Assembly (NCBI GenBank): GCA_021399445.1
Contig: JAJTUQ010000001.1
Span: 2,542,001-2,606,000 of the forward strand
Length of the DNA stretch: 64,000 nucleotides
Origin: Xylogone sp. PMI_703
Lineage: Eukaryota > Ascomycota > Leotiomycetes
Reading direction: 5' to 3'
Positions 23,419 through 33,373 of this stretch are shown piece by piece (within the stretch, counting starts at the first letter, position 1; each line of letters begins with the position of its first letter). The position numbers and the translations under genes are program-made. The notes below the pieces were generated by a model. It had not been told where the DNA came from and did no database searches. It worked only from the letters and a program-made list of their open reading frames with translations.

Positions 23419-23978
23419 TGTTGCTGGTCTACGGGCTTGCGGCTTCTAAATTTTGAGATTGGTTCGTTGGTATAGTGGGGATTCTTTTAGAATATGATTC
23501 GCAGCCGTTCTTTTTGGGAGGGAAGGTGGGCCAAAGGCTGGAGGAGGGAATATTTAATGGTTAAATGATCGTAATGAACAGATGCCTGCCTTCCGTGACC
23601 TTCGGTCTAGTCCGTTCGGCTTGAAGGAGCTCCTTCGGTGATTTATGCCGGTCAGAAGGCAATTTTCTACGGAGTCACTCAACGGGCATAAGACGCATGC
23701 TTTGAGATTATCAAAATTGTGGTGTTAGAACTCAGAAAATAGTAAAGAAGATTGCCATATTCATATCTACTGATAAGTAAACACTCCCAATCTGTTTTAA
23801 TGTACATGACTTTGATTACAGTTGAGTCAGTGGAGCGACATTCCTTACGCCCGTTAAATCAGGTTATTAACTTCCCTAAATAAGTAGCAAACCACCAGAG
23901 TGCGCTTAGGTTAAGATAGACAAGATATAGGTATGCCCCATCTTCATTACTATCTATAACATGGGCCCCAGGCATTTT
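23419..23978. other. Spacer upstream of the dehydrogenase and downstream of the Diels-Alderase gene
   Basis: A 560-bp gap. Around 23590-23660 there are clustered CCTTCGGTC, GTTCGGC and CTTCGGTGA elements, reverse-strand variants of the CCGAA-type motif found upstream of other cluster genes. This part is the presumed promoter of the dehydrogenase. Confidence 0.4.
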
Positions 23979-25349
23979 TCAAGTAGTGGTCTCCAGGATA
24001 TTAATATAGCCGAATGTGACCACGGCGAGCAGCATGCAAATGAAAAAGTAGACTTTCGTAAGGCCCTCTGAAACAAAAGGTCAGAAGCCAGTAACGATGA
24101 GTGATATCTGAGAACGGTACTTACGGGGCAATACACAAACATCAGAAAACTGAACTCCCCTATAGACCTCCCCTCCCACCTTACCCCCTTTCATCTCACC
24201 CAGGAAGGCAGTCAACCCACAGCTCCCGCTTCCAAAAAGGAACTCAAAAGCCTTGCGCCTGTGTGTCAGCTCAAATTGATACTCCTCGCCCGACTCAGCT
24301 GCAGAAAAGTGAAGTATTGCCCCCGTGCTCGAGTCGTTGAATCGGCCAGCGAAGCCGGTGTTATATGTGGGCGTCCACCGCACCGTCTGCTTTGCTTTCT
24401 GATCCCCGTCTCGATATCTCAGTGTCTGCTGAGCTGCAGCAGATGACTGGGATGTAGTGTACACTTCTTTACCGCCGAAGCATTTCTTCCCGTCCTCAGC
24501 GACAAAACCACTCGAGTGAACAATGCCATTCATATCCGTGTACTCCATAAGCGTCACACTGAAAGGTCCAGCCACGCCTCTGGCCACTCGCCAACCTAGA
24601 GTTGTGTCAAACCACGATCCCTGAGCCCATGCGTGCATGTGTCCGCCAATGCCCCGGAAACGGAGCAACCGCCCCTTGACCATAAGATCGCCCTCGAAAG
24701 TGGCTGTAGGCATGACTTGAACGAGATGAATCTTAGGCAGGAGCTCTGTCGACGCGGTTTTTCCAGACATCTTGAGCTCTTCCTGCGTCTCCCCATTTGG
24801 ATACATGGGAGGGGAAAGGGCTGCCAGGGTGAAATGGCCGCGGACATCTGGCGTGTCGATTTCCACTTTAGCTGCGCTACCATCTGCAGCAATCTGATAC
24901 CTGATAGATTTTCTCGGTGCTGTCCACGCACCATCGATGGTCCCGGTGCCTTTTGCAGCGCTCCGGTCCTCCACCACGGCTTCATTCATCCAGTCGACGT
25001 GGTTATAGTGAGAACCATCAGGGAAGGTGATATCGATCTCAGCCCGTAGCACGCCACGCCCAAGGATAGCATAGCTGGCGTCTCTTGCGACAGTGAGGAC
25101 AATGCCTGATTTGCCGTCGTCTGCCACACTATCAAAATACCATTGCTCCCATACTGGTCCTTTGATTCCCGAAATCCGCCACGCAGCCAGCGGGTCTGCA
25201 GAGGACGTAGAAAATTCAATCTCGTCCGCTCTCTGGTAGGCAGTTTGACGGTTGAGTCGAGCCATGCTGCTGCTCGAAGCCGAGAAGTAGCGGATAGCGT
25301 GTTGTTTTGCGGCTGTGTGCTGACCCAGACATAGAAGGGGATAAACCAC
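23979..25349 (-). CDS. Lipocalin-like Diels-Alderase (decalin-forming pericyclase family)
   Basis: Two exons (24125-25349, 23979-24067) encode 437 aa from the ATG at 25349, or 409 aa from the ATG at 25265, where family similarity begins (MARLNRQTAYQRADEIEF). The body shows conserved signatures of the fungal CrtC/lipocalin-like pericyclases such as Fsa2, CghA, MycB, CcsF and UcsH: GPVWEQWYFD, DGSHYNHVDWMNEAVV, GVAGPFSVTLMEYTD and FAGRFNDSSTGA. These enzymes catalyse stereoselective intramolecular [4+2] cycloaddition of a polyene released from a PKS-NRPS, here presumably to a trans-decalin. The small last exon adds a hydrophobic segment (KVYFFICMLLAVVTFGYINI), probably a C-terminal membrane anchor, which is unusual for soluble members. 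It is divergent from the P5C-reductase gene. Confidence 0.87.
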
Positions 25350-25680
25350 CGGATAGAAAGTCCTTTATCAGCTAAATAGACTAGGGCCATCACGAAACAG
25401 AGAAGAGAATCATCACAACCCCCTCGAAATTATTGATACGTACGATCAGAAAGTGCCGGTTCGGCGTAGGGGAGAGCCGAAGCTGAAGGCCTATTACATA
25501 TTATCGCTTCCCAGATTCGGCCAATTCGGTCACTTATGCTTCGTTGAACGCATTACGAGTACTCAGCCAAAATAATCTCACTTTACTCTGCACTGCCTGT
25601 TTCCCAGCATCATGTAAAGCCTCGATAGCTCTCGGCACTGGCCGGGTTTTATAGATGGTACTCTTTACCCCAGCTGCAGT
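25350..25680. promoter_or_regulatory. Divergent promoter region, Diels-Alderase and P5C reductase
   Basis: A 331-bp shared promoter. It carries AGTGACCGAAT on the minus strand at 25524-25534 and, just beside it, a second GGCCGAAT element, matching the motif at other cluster promoters. Co-regulation of methylproline supply and cyclisation is implied. Confidence 0.55.
25524..25534 (-). promoter_or_regulatory. Candidate cluster operator AGTGACCGAAT
   Basis: The site lies 147 bp upstream of the P5C-reductase start and 175-260 bp upstream of the two possible Diels-Alderase starts. It shares the core GTGACCGAA with sites at 30242, 47616 and 51482. A Zn2Cys6 protein commonly recognises a CGG triplet, present here on the complementary strand. 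Confidence 0.5.
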
Positions 25681-26672
25681 ATGACTCCCTCCAGTACTCA
25701 ACCGCCGGGGTACACCCTAGCTATCATTGGCTGTGGTGAGTTCGAAACAAAATCTTAGACATATGTCATGGCATTGTCTTAGTCTGATCATGAGATGCAG
25801 GTAGACTCGGGACCGCTATACTTCAAGGTATACTGGAACCTGGATGCCGTCGTGATATCGAGGCATCACAACATGATTTACTTATACTCAAGCGCATCAT
25901 CGCCTCGGTGCGCACACAGGAGAAGACCCGGCTCCTCGCAGAGAAGTTTCGTCTTCATCTCCAAGACAAAGCCCGTCTGCTGGAGCTCGTGGTAGAGAAT
26001 AATGTCGACGCTGCACGCAGAGCCGACGTGGTAGTTCTTACATGCCATCCTCACCAAGCCAGCGAGATCCTCGGAGCGCGGGGCATGCAGGAAGCCATCT
26101 CAGGGAAGCTGCTGGTGAGCATGCTCGGCGGCGTATCTGTGGCTACACTCGAGGACGCAATATACGTGACACCTGAGCGAGAGCCACTTGGCTGGCCTCG
26201 ATGCCACATCGTCCAAGCCATTGCTAATGCAGCTGCGGCAAAGAAGAGATCAGTCACAGTGGTTGCCGACAAGTCTGCGGCCATACCAGGTGAGGTACTT
26301 GAGCTGACTATGGATGTCCTCTGGCGGATCGGAGATGTTGTCTTTGCGACTGTGGATCAGATGCCAGCAGCCACAGCCCTATGCGCCTCCGCCACGGCAT
26401 TTTTTGCGTGGTTCCTTGAGGCCGTAATCGAGGGTGCTGTGGCAGAGGGAATCGATAAGACAGAGGCTTCACGGATGGCGGCTTTGACTATGGCGGGGAC
26501 AGCAGAGCTGGTCCTATCTGGTGAAGATGCTGCGACGACAAGAGCGAAGGTTGTATCGCCTGGCGGTGTAACCGCTGTAGGGTTGGCAGTCATGGAGCGA
26601 AGTGGAGCAAAAACGACCGTGATTGAGGCTCTCCGGACAACAGCATCAACACTTCGATCAAAGAGCAAATAG
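25681..26672 (+). CDS. Pyrroline-5-carboxylate reductase homologue (methylproline-forming type)
   Basis: Two exons (25681-25735, 25801-26672) encode 308 aa. The dinucleotide motif AIIGCGRLGTAIL is assembled across the intron. Then come VVVLTCHPHQASEIL, LLVSMLGGVSVATLE and the family signature KVVSPGGVTAVGLAVME. Housekeeping enzymes of this family reduce pyrroline-5-carboxylate to proline with NAD(P)H. A dedicated copy inside a PKS-NRPS cluster, with a 2-oxoglutarate oxygenase close by, is the arrangement known for UCS1025A. There UcsF oxidises isoleucine to a cyclising aldehyde and UcsG reduces the methyl-pyrroline imine to 3-methylproline. The same role is inferred here. The gene is complete and begins at a good ATG. 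Confidence 0.9.
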
Positions 26673-26851
26673 TTCAGTAGTTTATTATAACCATGTTAAG
26701 TTATAATAATAACTATCGTAATTAATATATTATACCAGTGCACAAACAGGCCGACCTGTGAATGGACACCACCCACGTACGAGCCAGAATAGATATACTG
26801 ATTTAGGATAGCCTTTATCGCTAGACGGATGTAAAGTATTCCTATAATCCT

Positions 26852-27959
26852 TTATCTTCCAGTGATCCGTTTGAACTCACTCTCAGTATGCTGCCAAATT
26901 CTTTCTACTACACCATTGTCTCGATATCGAGCTAAGAGCTTCTGCGAAGCGCGAGATGCACTCTCACAATCCCACTGAACAGCATAAACACCACTTCCAA
27001 TAACACCAGTTGTTCCCTGCGCCACATCGATTCCCTCTCCTAGAGGTATACTAAAATTACAACCCTTGCCGCCGGCCGCCGGGGGGTACTTAGCACTTGT
27101 TGCTAGATATACGTGCCTCTCGGCTGACTCCTTAAGTGGCACGCAAATCCATCGGCCGATCAGGTATATACTTGTCCTCATAATCAAGCCGAAAGCACCT
27201 TCCATATGATTGAAGAGTGGTGTGTTCACAATACCTGGGTAGTTATGCACGAAGCTGACCTCGGGTGCCGTTTTCGCTATAGCTTCGAGCCCAAGATCTA
27301 TGAGCGTGCTAAGGTGACCGCGTATTGCAGTCAGAGAAACATGACGGGCAGGTATATCAGTGGGATCCAGTGGTCCTTCGAGACCGCCAGCGGCAACAGT
27401 GACGACGCGGCGAAGGACGGAAGCACGCTGGAGGAGAGGGAGGAAATTGGTGATGAACCGAGCGCGAGAATAGTAATTCAAGGCAACCAGCAGGTGGAGA
27501 TTCTCAGACGTTTCAATAGCAACAGTTAGTGAAAAATCTTCTGCTCTATAGCATGAGATACACACCTGCGCCATTCATGTGTGGAGCCCCTGCGCTGAGA
27601 AATAGTATATTTAAAGCTTCCTCTTTCGCCTTGATCTCGTTGCACACCTCATCTACAACCGATACCAAGCTTACATTAGCCTTGATAAATGTATATTTGC
27701 CTTTTGGATTGATAGCTTTGCACTCAGTAGTAATACGGTCTCCGGCATCTTGGGACCTGCCAACGAAGTAGGCGCGTAGTTGCGGGACGTTTCTTGCCAG
27801 TTCCTTTAGTGTAATTTCACCAATCCCACTGGTTGCTCCCACGAAGACGGCGACAAGGTCTGGTGGGAGGGTGGAAGAGATGAGAGCATTGGATGATTGG
27901 ATTTCAGAAAGCAAGACCATTGTTACAGCTGCTAATGATACTATATAAGTTCTCATCAT
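26852..27959 (-). CDS. Short-chain dehydrogenase/reductase, fungal YYSR subfamily
   Basis: Two exons (27564-27959, 26852-27502) encode about 348 aa. A hydrophobic N-terminal segment (residues 4-20) precedes the cofactor motif FVGATSGIGE; FVGRSQDAGDR and LFLSAGAPHM follow. The active-site region reads LNYYSRARF, so the usual Lys of YxxxK is replaced by Arg. This is seen in a fungal SDR subfamily, often fused to cluster metabolism, whose catalysis is less well understood. The intron chosen (27503-27563; GTGTAT donor, CACTAAC branch, GAG acceptor) keeps frame. The preceding in-frame segment ETSE resembles conserved family sequence, so the exact junction is uncertain. It is divergent from the short Zn2Cys6 gene. 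A tailoring reduction or oxidation is inferred. Confidence 0.75.
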
Positions 27960-28192
27960 ACGACTGTATGGAGAGTGGCGGTTTTATATAAAGGCTCAAG
28001 AAGAGGCCGAAATGACGAGTATACATCACACCGAACATGCAGTGCCAAGGCCGAGCGTGCAGCACAACCATAGCCTTACATAGCTATTAATCACGCCATC
28101 AATCCAAGTTTCTTCTAAACAAAAGACATGCTCTCATCCAAACTCTCACTGTACTACTTCAACATCTGATTCATAATCATCTAGTCTACATT
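27960..28192. promoter_or_regulatory. Divergent promoter region, SDR and short Zn2Cys6 protein
   Basis: A 233-bp spacer with GAGGCCGAAAT near 28000 and CACACCGAAC near 28030, weak relatives of the candidate cluster operator. Confidence 0.35.
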
Positions 28193-28765
28193 ATGATCCA
28201 TTCTGTAGCCGCAGGTGCAGTTCCAAGAGTGTCTCTAGGGACCGAGTCTGGCACCTCTCCAAGATTACGCTCAGCTTGTGATCGTTGCCACTCACAGAAA
28301 CTCCGGTGCATTAGAAAACCAGGACAAATCAGTTGTGATCGATGCCTCAAACTTAAACTACACAGGCGATGCCAGTTCAGTCCACGCAAATCTCGAGCCT
28401 CCGCAACACCGGCAAAATCTTGTACATATGAGGACAGACATGAACCATTTTCTGTGATTGCATCTATCTCTACACTAAGTGCTCATTCACACTTAACGGA
28501 GGCTAAGATCAATAATACCAAATGGTCCTTCTTTCCAAGTACAATATCAGAGAATCTGGCTAGTCTTAGACTTCATACATGTCTCTGCCCCTCCCTCCAC
28601 ACCACTCCTACCCACTTGCGGGTCCAGTGGCCTCACATCCCCGAGAATCCTTACAACATAACTCCTTTTACGCTTGAGCATCATGTTTCTGACTTGGCAC
28701 GAGAGCCAGGCCAGGGACAGCGTTTCCAAAAAGGAATCTCCAGCCAAAGGAGACAGAGTGTATAG
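28193..28765 (+). CDS. Short Zn2Cys6 (AflR-type) protein, probably truncated regulator
   Basis: A single exon encodes 190 aa. The zinc cluster is complete: SACDRCHSQKLRC then CDRCLKLKLHRRC, with the AflR-like tail QFSPRKSR. AflR-type regulators are usually 350-450 aa with a C-terminal activation half. Here the protein ends shortly after a Ser/Thr/Pro-rich linker, and 1.7 kb of non-coding sequence follows. One extra residue between the last two cysteines (x8 rather than x6-7) is also unusual. It may be a decayed second regulator of the cluster, a short DNA-binding antagonist, or a gene whose later exons I failed to see. Downstream stop codons in all frames favour truncation. Confidence 0.65.
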   Translation: MIHSVAAGAVPRVSLGTESGTSPRLRSACDRCHSQKLRCIRKPGQISCDRCLKLKLHRRCQFSPRKSRASATPAKSCTYEDRHEPFSVIASISTLSAHSHLTEAKINNTKWSFFPSTISENLASLRLHTCLCPSLHTTPTHLRVQWPHIPENPYNITPFTLEHHVSDLAREPGQGQRFQKGISSQRRQSV

Positions 28766-30523
28766 TGGGAAGGAGCTAAAAAAAATTAGCAGGACTATAT
28801 AAAGTAGGTATTAAAACTACCGTTACTCCTGTACTAATGATAAATATTAGGTGGATGGTAAGAAATTTATAACAGCCCGGATAGTAAACAGGTTAGTCAT
28901 AGTAGTTAGTATATAATGTGACGTTCTAATGGATTCAGTACCGGGGAATATGTAACTTATGCCTAAGCTGCAGTGAGCTTCATTACTAGATGTTTGGTGA
29001 ATTGAAAATTGACACCAAATAGGACTCTTTCCAACATTTATCTTTATATCGCTATTTTACACCGTCAAGTTGAGAGCTTCATGGCCTACTCATAGAATAT
29101 CTCTGTGCACGACACAGTAGCAAGGTAGCGTCGCGAAATCATCCCATCTCCATACATGAAACATAGACCCTCACATATATTAGCAGTATAAACCTTTGAC
29201 AGACCCTTCTTGATCTCTTCTAGTCATTTCCTGAATCCGCTTTATGTACATAACTTTTCCATCTAAGTGGCATGCTCAGGATATAAAGCTGTAAAGAGTG
29301 ACTGGATGTGTTGCCACAAGAGTGAAGAGCAGTCGACCATTAAACAAATACCAGTATCACCCACATAGTAACCATTTGAATTAATGGAGGTCAAAGCCGG
29401 TTAGTCCAACACGATGAGAGTTATAGGCTATGACACCTATGACACCAGCATGTTTGAGATGACCAAACCGACGCAGTTTTATAGGCAGTAGGCATAAACC
29501 GTTCGGGCAAGCCTACTCCTCAGTCATGACCACTTCTGTCAATGCTTTCTAGGTTTATAATGTTTACAAAGTCTCTCATCGAGCCTACTTAAGGTTGTAC
29601 GCCTTAGGTTAGTGAGTTTAGGACTGGGGCCATTGCTCAGGAAGTCAGGAACAATAAGACTGCGGCGAGCTAGTATATGATGCTAAGCTGCAAGACTTGC
29701 CCACATTGTAGCATTGCTGGGCCATCCGTAAAAGAGGAGAGTAATTAGATCTCTGGTCATGCAGTAAAGGCAAACTATGTGTATGTGGAACCTCGTCATG
29801 CTTGGGTCACCTTTAGAATGGTACCTATACCTGAAGCTTAACTGTTAAGGAGACTGATCAGATGGTTTTGTAAGATGCATTGTTGTTCCTCGTTATGCCC
29901 AGATCGAATATTCATGTCTATTCGTCTGACTGTACTTAATAATTTAACACCATTATATTTGGTAAGAGTGAGCATCAAATCAGTGATCCTTGATAGATAG
30001 AACAGTTATTAGAGTTTCACAATTTATACTTGTTGTCTTTCCTTAATTATAATTTTAATCATGGATATTAAAACAAAAGTAGCTATTTAACTACTCATTA
30101 AAACATGGCTTGAGGATGGTAAATTGTTGTGCGCGCGAACGGTTATGTCAGAACGCTGACAAAAATGAGGACGGCTGGGCCAAGCTGACTTCGTGAGTAG
30201 CTTATCTGATGAAGCAGGCTCCGGCAGAACCCCGCTTAGAAAGTGACCGAAAGCTTCGTTGACTAAGTCTCGACGTACAGAAACCCCGAAAACCGTTTAA
30301 CCATTGTCGCTCTAACCGGGCTCACAGCAGCGGCAACTTATCTCAGCTACCAATGTACTATGATCCCAGGTCTGATCAATGTCCTACAAGAAACCGTTTT
30401 CTCTTGCTGCTCCATTCTCCCGCTGCTCCCTTGTCCTATTCCTTCTCATTACTCTCCAAAATCCTAGGTTGATTTTGTTTGGTGGATCACATCACCTCCA
30501 ACTGAGAAAATTCAACGCTGAAA
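28766..30523. other. Long non-coding spacer upstream of the trans-ER gene
   Basis: About 1.75 kb without a convincing coding frame in any of six frames, AT-rich and full of stops. The first part may be the eroded 3' half of the short Zn2Cys6 gene. The last 300 bp hold the presumed trans-ER promoter, including a candidate operator at 30242 and a second CCCCGAAAACCG element near 30285. Confidence 0.5.
30242..30253 (+). promoter_or_regulatory. Candidate cluster operator AGTGACCGAAAG
   Basis: The site lies 271 bp upstream of the trans-enoyl-reductase start and is identical over 12 bp to sites in the PKS-NRPS/methyltransferase promoter (47616) and the exporter/hydrolase promoter (51482). Confidence 0.55.
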
Positions 30524-31732
30524 ATGGATCTTTCGTTCAGCGCGCCGCCCATACAAACTGCAGTCATCACCACCGCGGATGGCACGCACGCCGTGTCCCA
30601 CGACCGGCCCGTGCCGCCTTGCGGACCCAAGTCCGTGCTCGTGCGGGTGCGGGCCGTGGCGCTGAACCCCACCGACCACAAGACACCCGCGCGTGTCCGC
30701 ACTGCTGGGCTGACAGCTGGCTGCGACTTCGCAGGCGAGGTGGTGGCAGTCGGCGCCCATGCTAACGAGGAACCTGAGGCATGCGAGCGCTCACGTCGCT
30801 GGGCCTGTGGCGATCGTGTCTTTGGCGTCGTGTACGGTAGCAACCCTGGAGCTCCAACCTGGGGCGCTTTTGCTGAATACGTCGATGCCGATCCTGTGAT
30901 GTTATGTCACGTGCCAGATGGCTGGGACTGGCAGACGGCGGCTGCGGTGGGCGGTAGTGTGCACGGCTCTGTGGCACTCTGCCTCTTCGGCCGTGAGACG
31001 GTTGGTTTGGGCCTGGACATGGAACGGCTGGAGCGCCTGAGCGGGATCAACGGCGTAGGGAATGAGGATAGCACTCTAGCAAAGGAGGATAATCCGCCGC
31101 TGCGGAACGAGGACCTGACTAAGGTGGTGCTAGTGTACGGGGGGAGCACTGCTTGTGGGACTATGGCGCTGCAGATGCTGCGTCTGGCTGGGTACATCCC
31201 CATTACAACATGCTCGCCGCGCAACGCGAGCCTCGTCCGGTCATACGGCGCCGTGGCGACGTTTGACTACAACACTCCTAGCTGTGCCGACGACATCCGG
31301 AAGTACACGCGGTCCGCGCTGGGACTGGTGCTCGACTGCATCAGCACTGCGCAGTCAGCGGTGCTGTGCTACGGAGCTCTGGGCCGGGCCGGCGGGCGAT
31401 ACGTGGCACTAGAGCGGTTCCCTGACAGCGTAGCCGCGTCGCGCCGCGCCGTCAAGTCTAGCTGGGTCATGGGTCCTGTGATGTTCGGCCGTCCGCTCCA
31501 GCTTGGTGATGGCTACAGCCAACCAGCTGACCCTACGGCCCGCGCCTTTGCTCGCACTTGGTATCCGCTAGCTGAGGAGCTTTTAAACGCGCATAGTTTA
31601 AAGAGCCACCCCGTGCGAGTGTTTGAGTCTGGGTCAGAAGGCGGGTGGCCTACGCGAGTGGTTCGCGGACTGGACGACTTACGGGATGGGAGTATCAGTG
31701 GGGAGAAGCTTGTGGTTACTGTAAGCTCATAA
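30524..31732 (+). CDS. Trans-acting enoyl reductase for the PKS-NRPS
   Basis: A single exon encodes a 402-aa medium-chain reductase without zinc ligands, of the LovC/CcsC/UcsL type. Characteristic segments are ALNPTDHKTP, AGCDFAGEVVAVG, NPGAPTWGAFAEYV, LVYGGSTACGTMALQMLRLAGY and TFDYNTPSCADDIRK, the last with the family FDY motif. It would dock on the megasynthase, whose own ER region is degenerate, and use NADPH to reduce alpha,beta-unsaturated intermediates at chosen chain lengths. The gene is intronless and clearly richer in G+C than flanking DNA, with strong C/G third positions. This may reflect high expression or a different history from its neighbours. It is complete, with a good start and no frame breaks. 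Confidence 0.93.
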   Translation: MDLSFSAPPIQTAVITTADGTHAVSHDRPVPPCGPKSVLVRVRAVALNPTDHKTPARVRTAGLTAGCDFAGEVVAVGAHANEEPEACERSRRWACGDRVFGVVYGSNPGAPTWGAFAEYVDADPVMLCHVPDGWDWQTAAAVGGSVHGSVALCLFGRETVGLGLDMERLERLSGINGVGNEDSTLAKEDNPPLRNEDLTKVVLVYGGSTACGTMALQMLRLAGYIPITTCSPRNASLVRSYGAVATFDYNTPSCADDIRKYTRSALGLVLDCISTAQSAVLCYGALGRAGGRYVALERFPDSVAASRRAVKSSWVMGPVMFGRPLQLGDGYSQPADPTARAFARTWYPLAEELLNAHSLKSHPVRVFESGSEGGWPTRVVRGLDDLRDGSISGEKLVVTVSS

Positions 31733-32193
31733 AACAAAGCGTAAGAGCACTGACTTCCGGAAACTTTGGAAGATAAAAGATGGATAAATATATCACCAGA
31801 ACCGTACATATAGTATGGAAAAGTAGTACCCAATATAGTTTATGTTCCTTTATGCTCACCAGAGATTAGCGTCTATTTTGCCAGCTCCAGATGTTTCTCT
31901 AGACCCACAGAAGAGTTCCTATACGCTGATATTCGGGATCGGTGTCTTAGACTAATGTTCTAGACAAATATTTTAGGGCCGCTTATTACTTACACAATAT
32001 TCTACATTAAATTGGTGTATGGGACTGAGCTATTCGCCAATGGGTTAGCTCATGTGCCAATGTGGGTGGTTGAGCGAGAACATATATAACCGATTTATAA
32101 TATAGAGTAGTAGTAACCAAGCCTGAGAATCAAATTTTCTATATTCTATGGACTTTATATATATGACCTCTTCTTATACTAGCTATGAAGTAT
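31733..32193. other. Convergent intergenic spacer
   Basis: A 461-bp AT-rich gap between the 3' ends of the trans-ER gene and the oxygenase gene. No gene seen. Confidence 0.6.
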
Positions 32194-33373
32194 CTAGTAC
32201 GCAGCAAGAAGGCGTGAACGGTGGTATTCTGAGGCAGTCATGTCCTTGTATCTCGGTGCATCGCCGACCTGGAAGGCCGAGATGGTACCAACAGGGGCTT
32301 GCCTGTCTGCCTTGCATAAATAAGCAATGCTGTAGCGGCGGGGGACTTCCGCGTTCTTGTCGCCATTAAGTTTCTCTTCTATATCCTTGGGAATAGAAAC
32401 GCGGTGCAAGCCAGCCGGGAGCTGGTCGTCGGTCCAGCGTTGAAGGGTTTCGCTGATATTCACGATAAGCTCATCTTCATTCTCTGGTTCTATCGGGATG
32501 AATGACTGAGGCCCAGGCGCTTTCCTGTCCTCCACCTCAAGGCCACCCACAGAGGAAGAGAATAGTAGAGTGATGACTCCCAAGTCGAAGTGAGGCCAGA
32601 TCCGAGCAACGTTACCACTGTGGAGCACAGATGCTGGGACAGGAGGGTAGTGGTTCAGGCGGAGCTCGCTCGCGTTTTTCTCATGGGTGATTAGATTGGT
32701 AAAAGTGCCTTTTGGAGAACCTAGTCCTTCCTCCAAGCAGCCCAAGATGTCGGCAGTGACTTTTTCCATTTCGAAATAGAAGGACTCCATCTCCTTTTGA
32801 AATCCATTGAGACTTGCGGGCCATCGGTTTTTGAACACTTCATCAAGGGGAGAACCGCAATCGAAGTGCTCCTGGCTACATATTAGCAATAGCCAATATA
32901 AGAATTGAAATCTGCACTATAGACTTGTACATATCCCACTAAAGAATACAATGATCATTAAATAGCTGAAATAAGTACATACCCTGGCATCCGTTAGTTT
33001 CTCATAACCGTTACGCCCTATCAGCTTGCTATGCAGTGCGGCAGTCTTCTCCACTCCGACAGCACTATAACCTCGCTGAGGACTTCCATCCGCAATATTG
33101 GTGAAGTTAACCTTGCTCTCAGAGTCCAGACGGAACAAGTCGCCAGCCTGTTCAGGAAGTTTGATTAGCGCCAGACCATAATGATTTTTGGACATGCTAT
33201 ATTGTTCGACGCACTAGATCAAAGATCTGTTTCACTCTTGTAGCTGGAATCCCATGGTTCTTGATTCGAGTAAACCCGTAGTCCTGGAAACTGGAAATCA
33301 TGTCCCTGAGATAGCGCTTTCGTGCCTCGGGGCCAGCGTTTAGTTGTGACGCGTCTAATAGTGGAACACCCAT
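32194..33373 (-). CDS. 2-oxoglutarate/Fe(II)-dependent oxygenase (UcsF-like candidate)
   Basis: Three exons (33215-33373, 32983-33147, 32194-32871) encode 333 aa of the isopenicillin-N-synthase-like fold. Signatures in order are GFTRIKNHGIP, DGSPQRGYSAVG, DAREHFDCG (formed across intron 2), the iron ligands HFD in IWPHFDLGVITLL and His in AGLHRVSIP, and the 2-oxoglutarate-binding Arg in PRRYSIAYL. All metal and cosubstrate residues are present. Such enzymes couple oxidative decarboxylation of 2-oxoglutarate to substrate hydroxylation. Next to a P5C-reductase homologue and a PKS-NRPS it most likely hydroxylates the isoleucine delta-carbon twice, giving an aldehyde that cyclises to a methyl-pyrroline carboxylate. 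This assignment follows the UCS1025A precedent and is not proven by the sequence. Confidence 0.88.
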
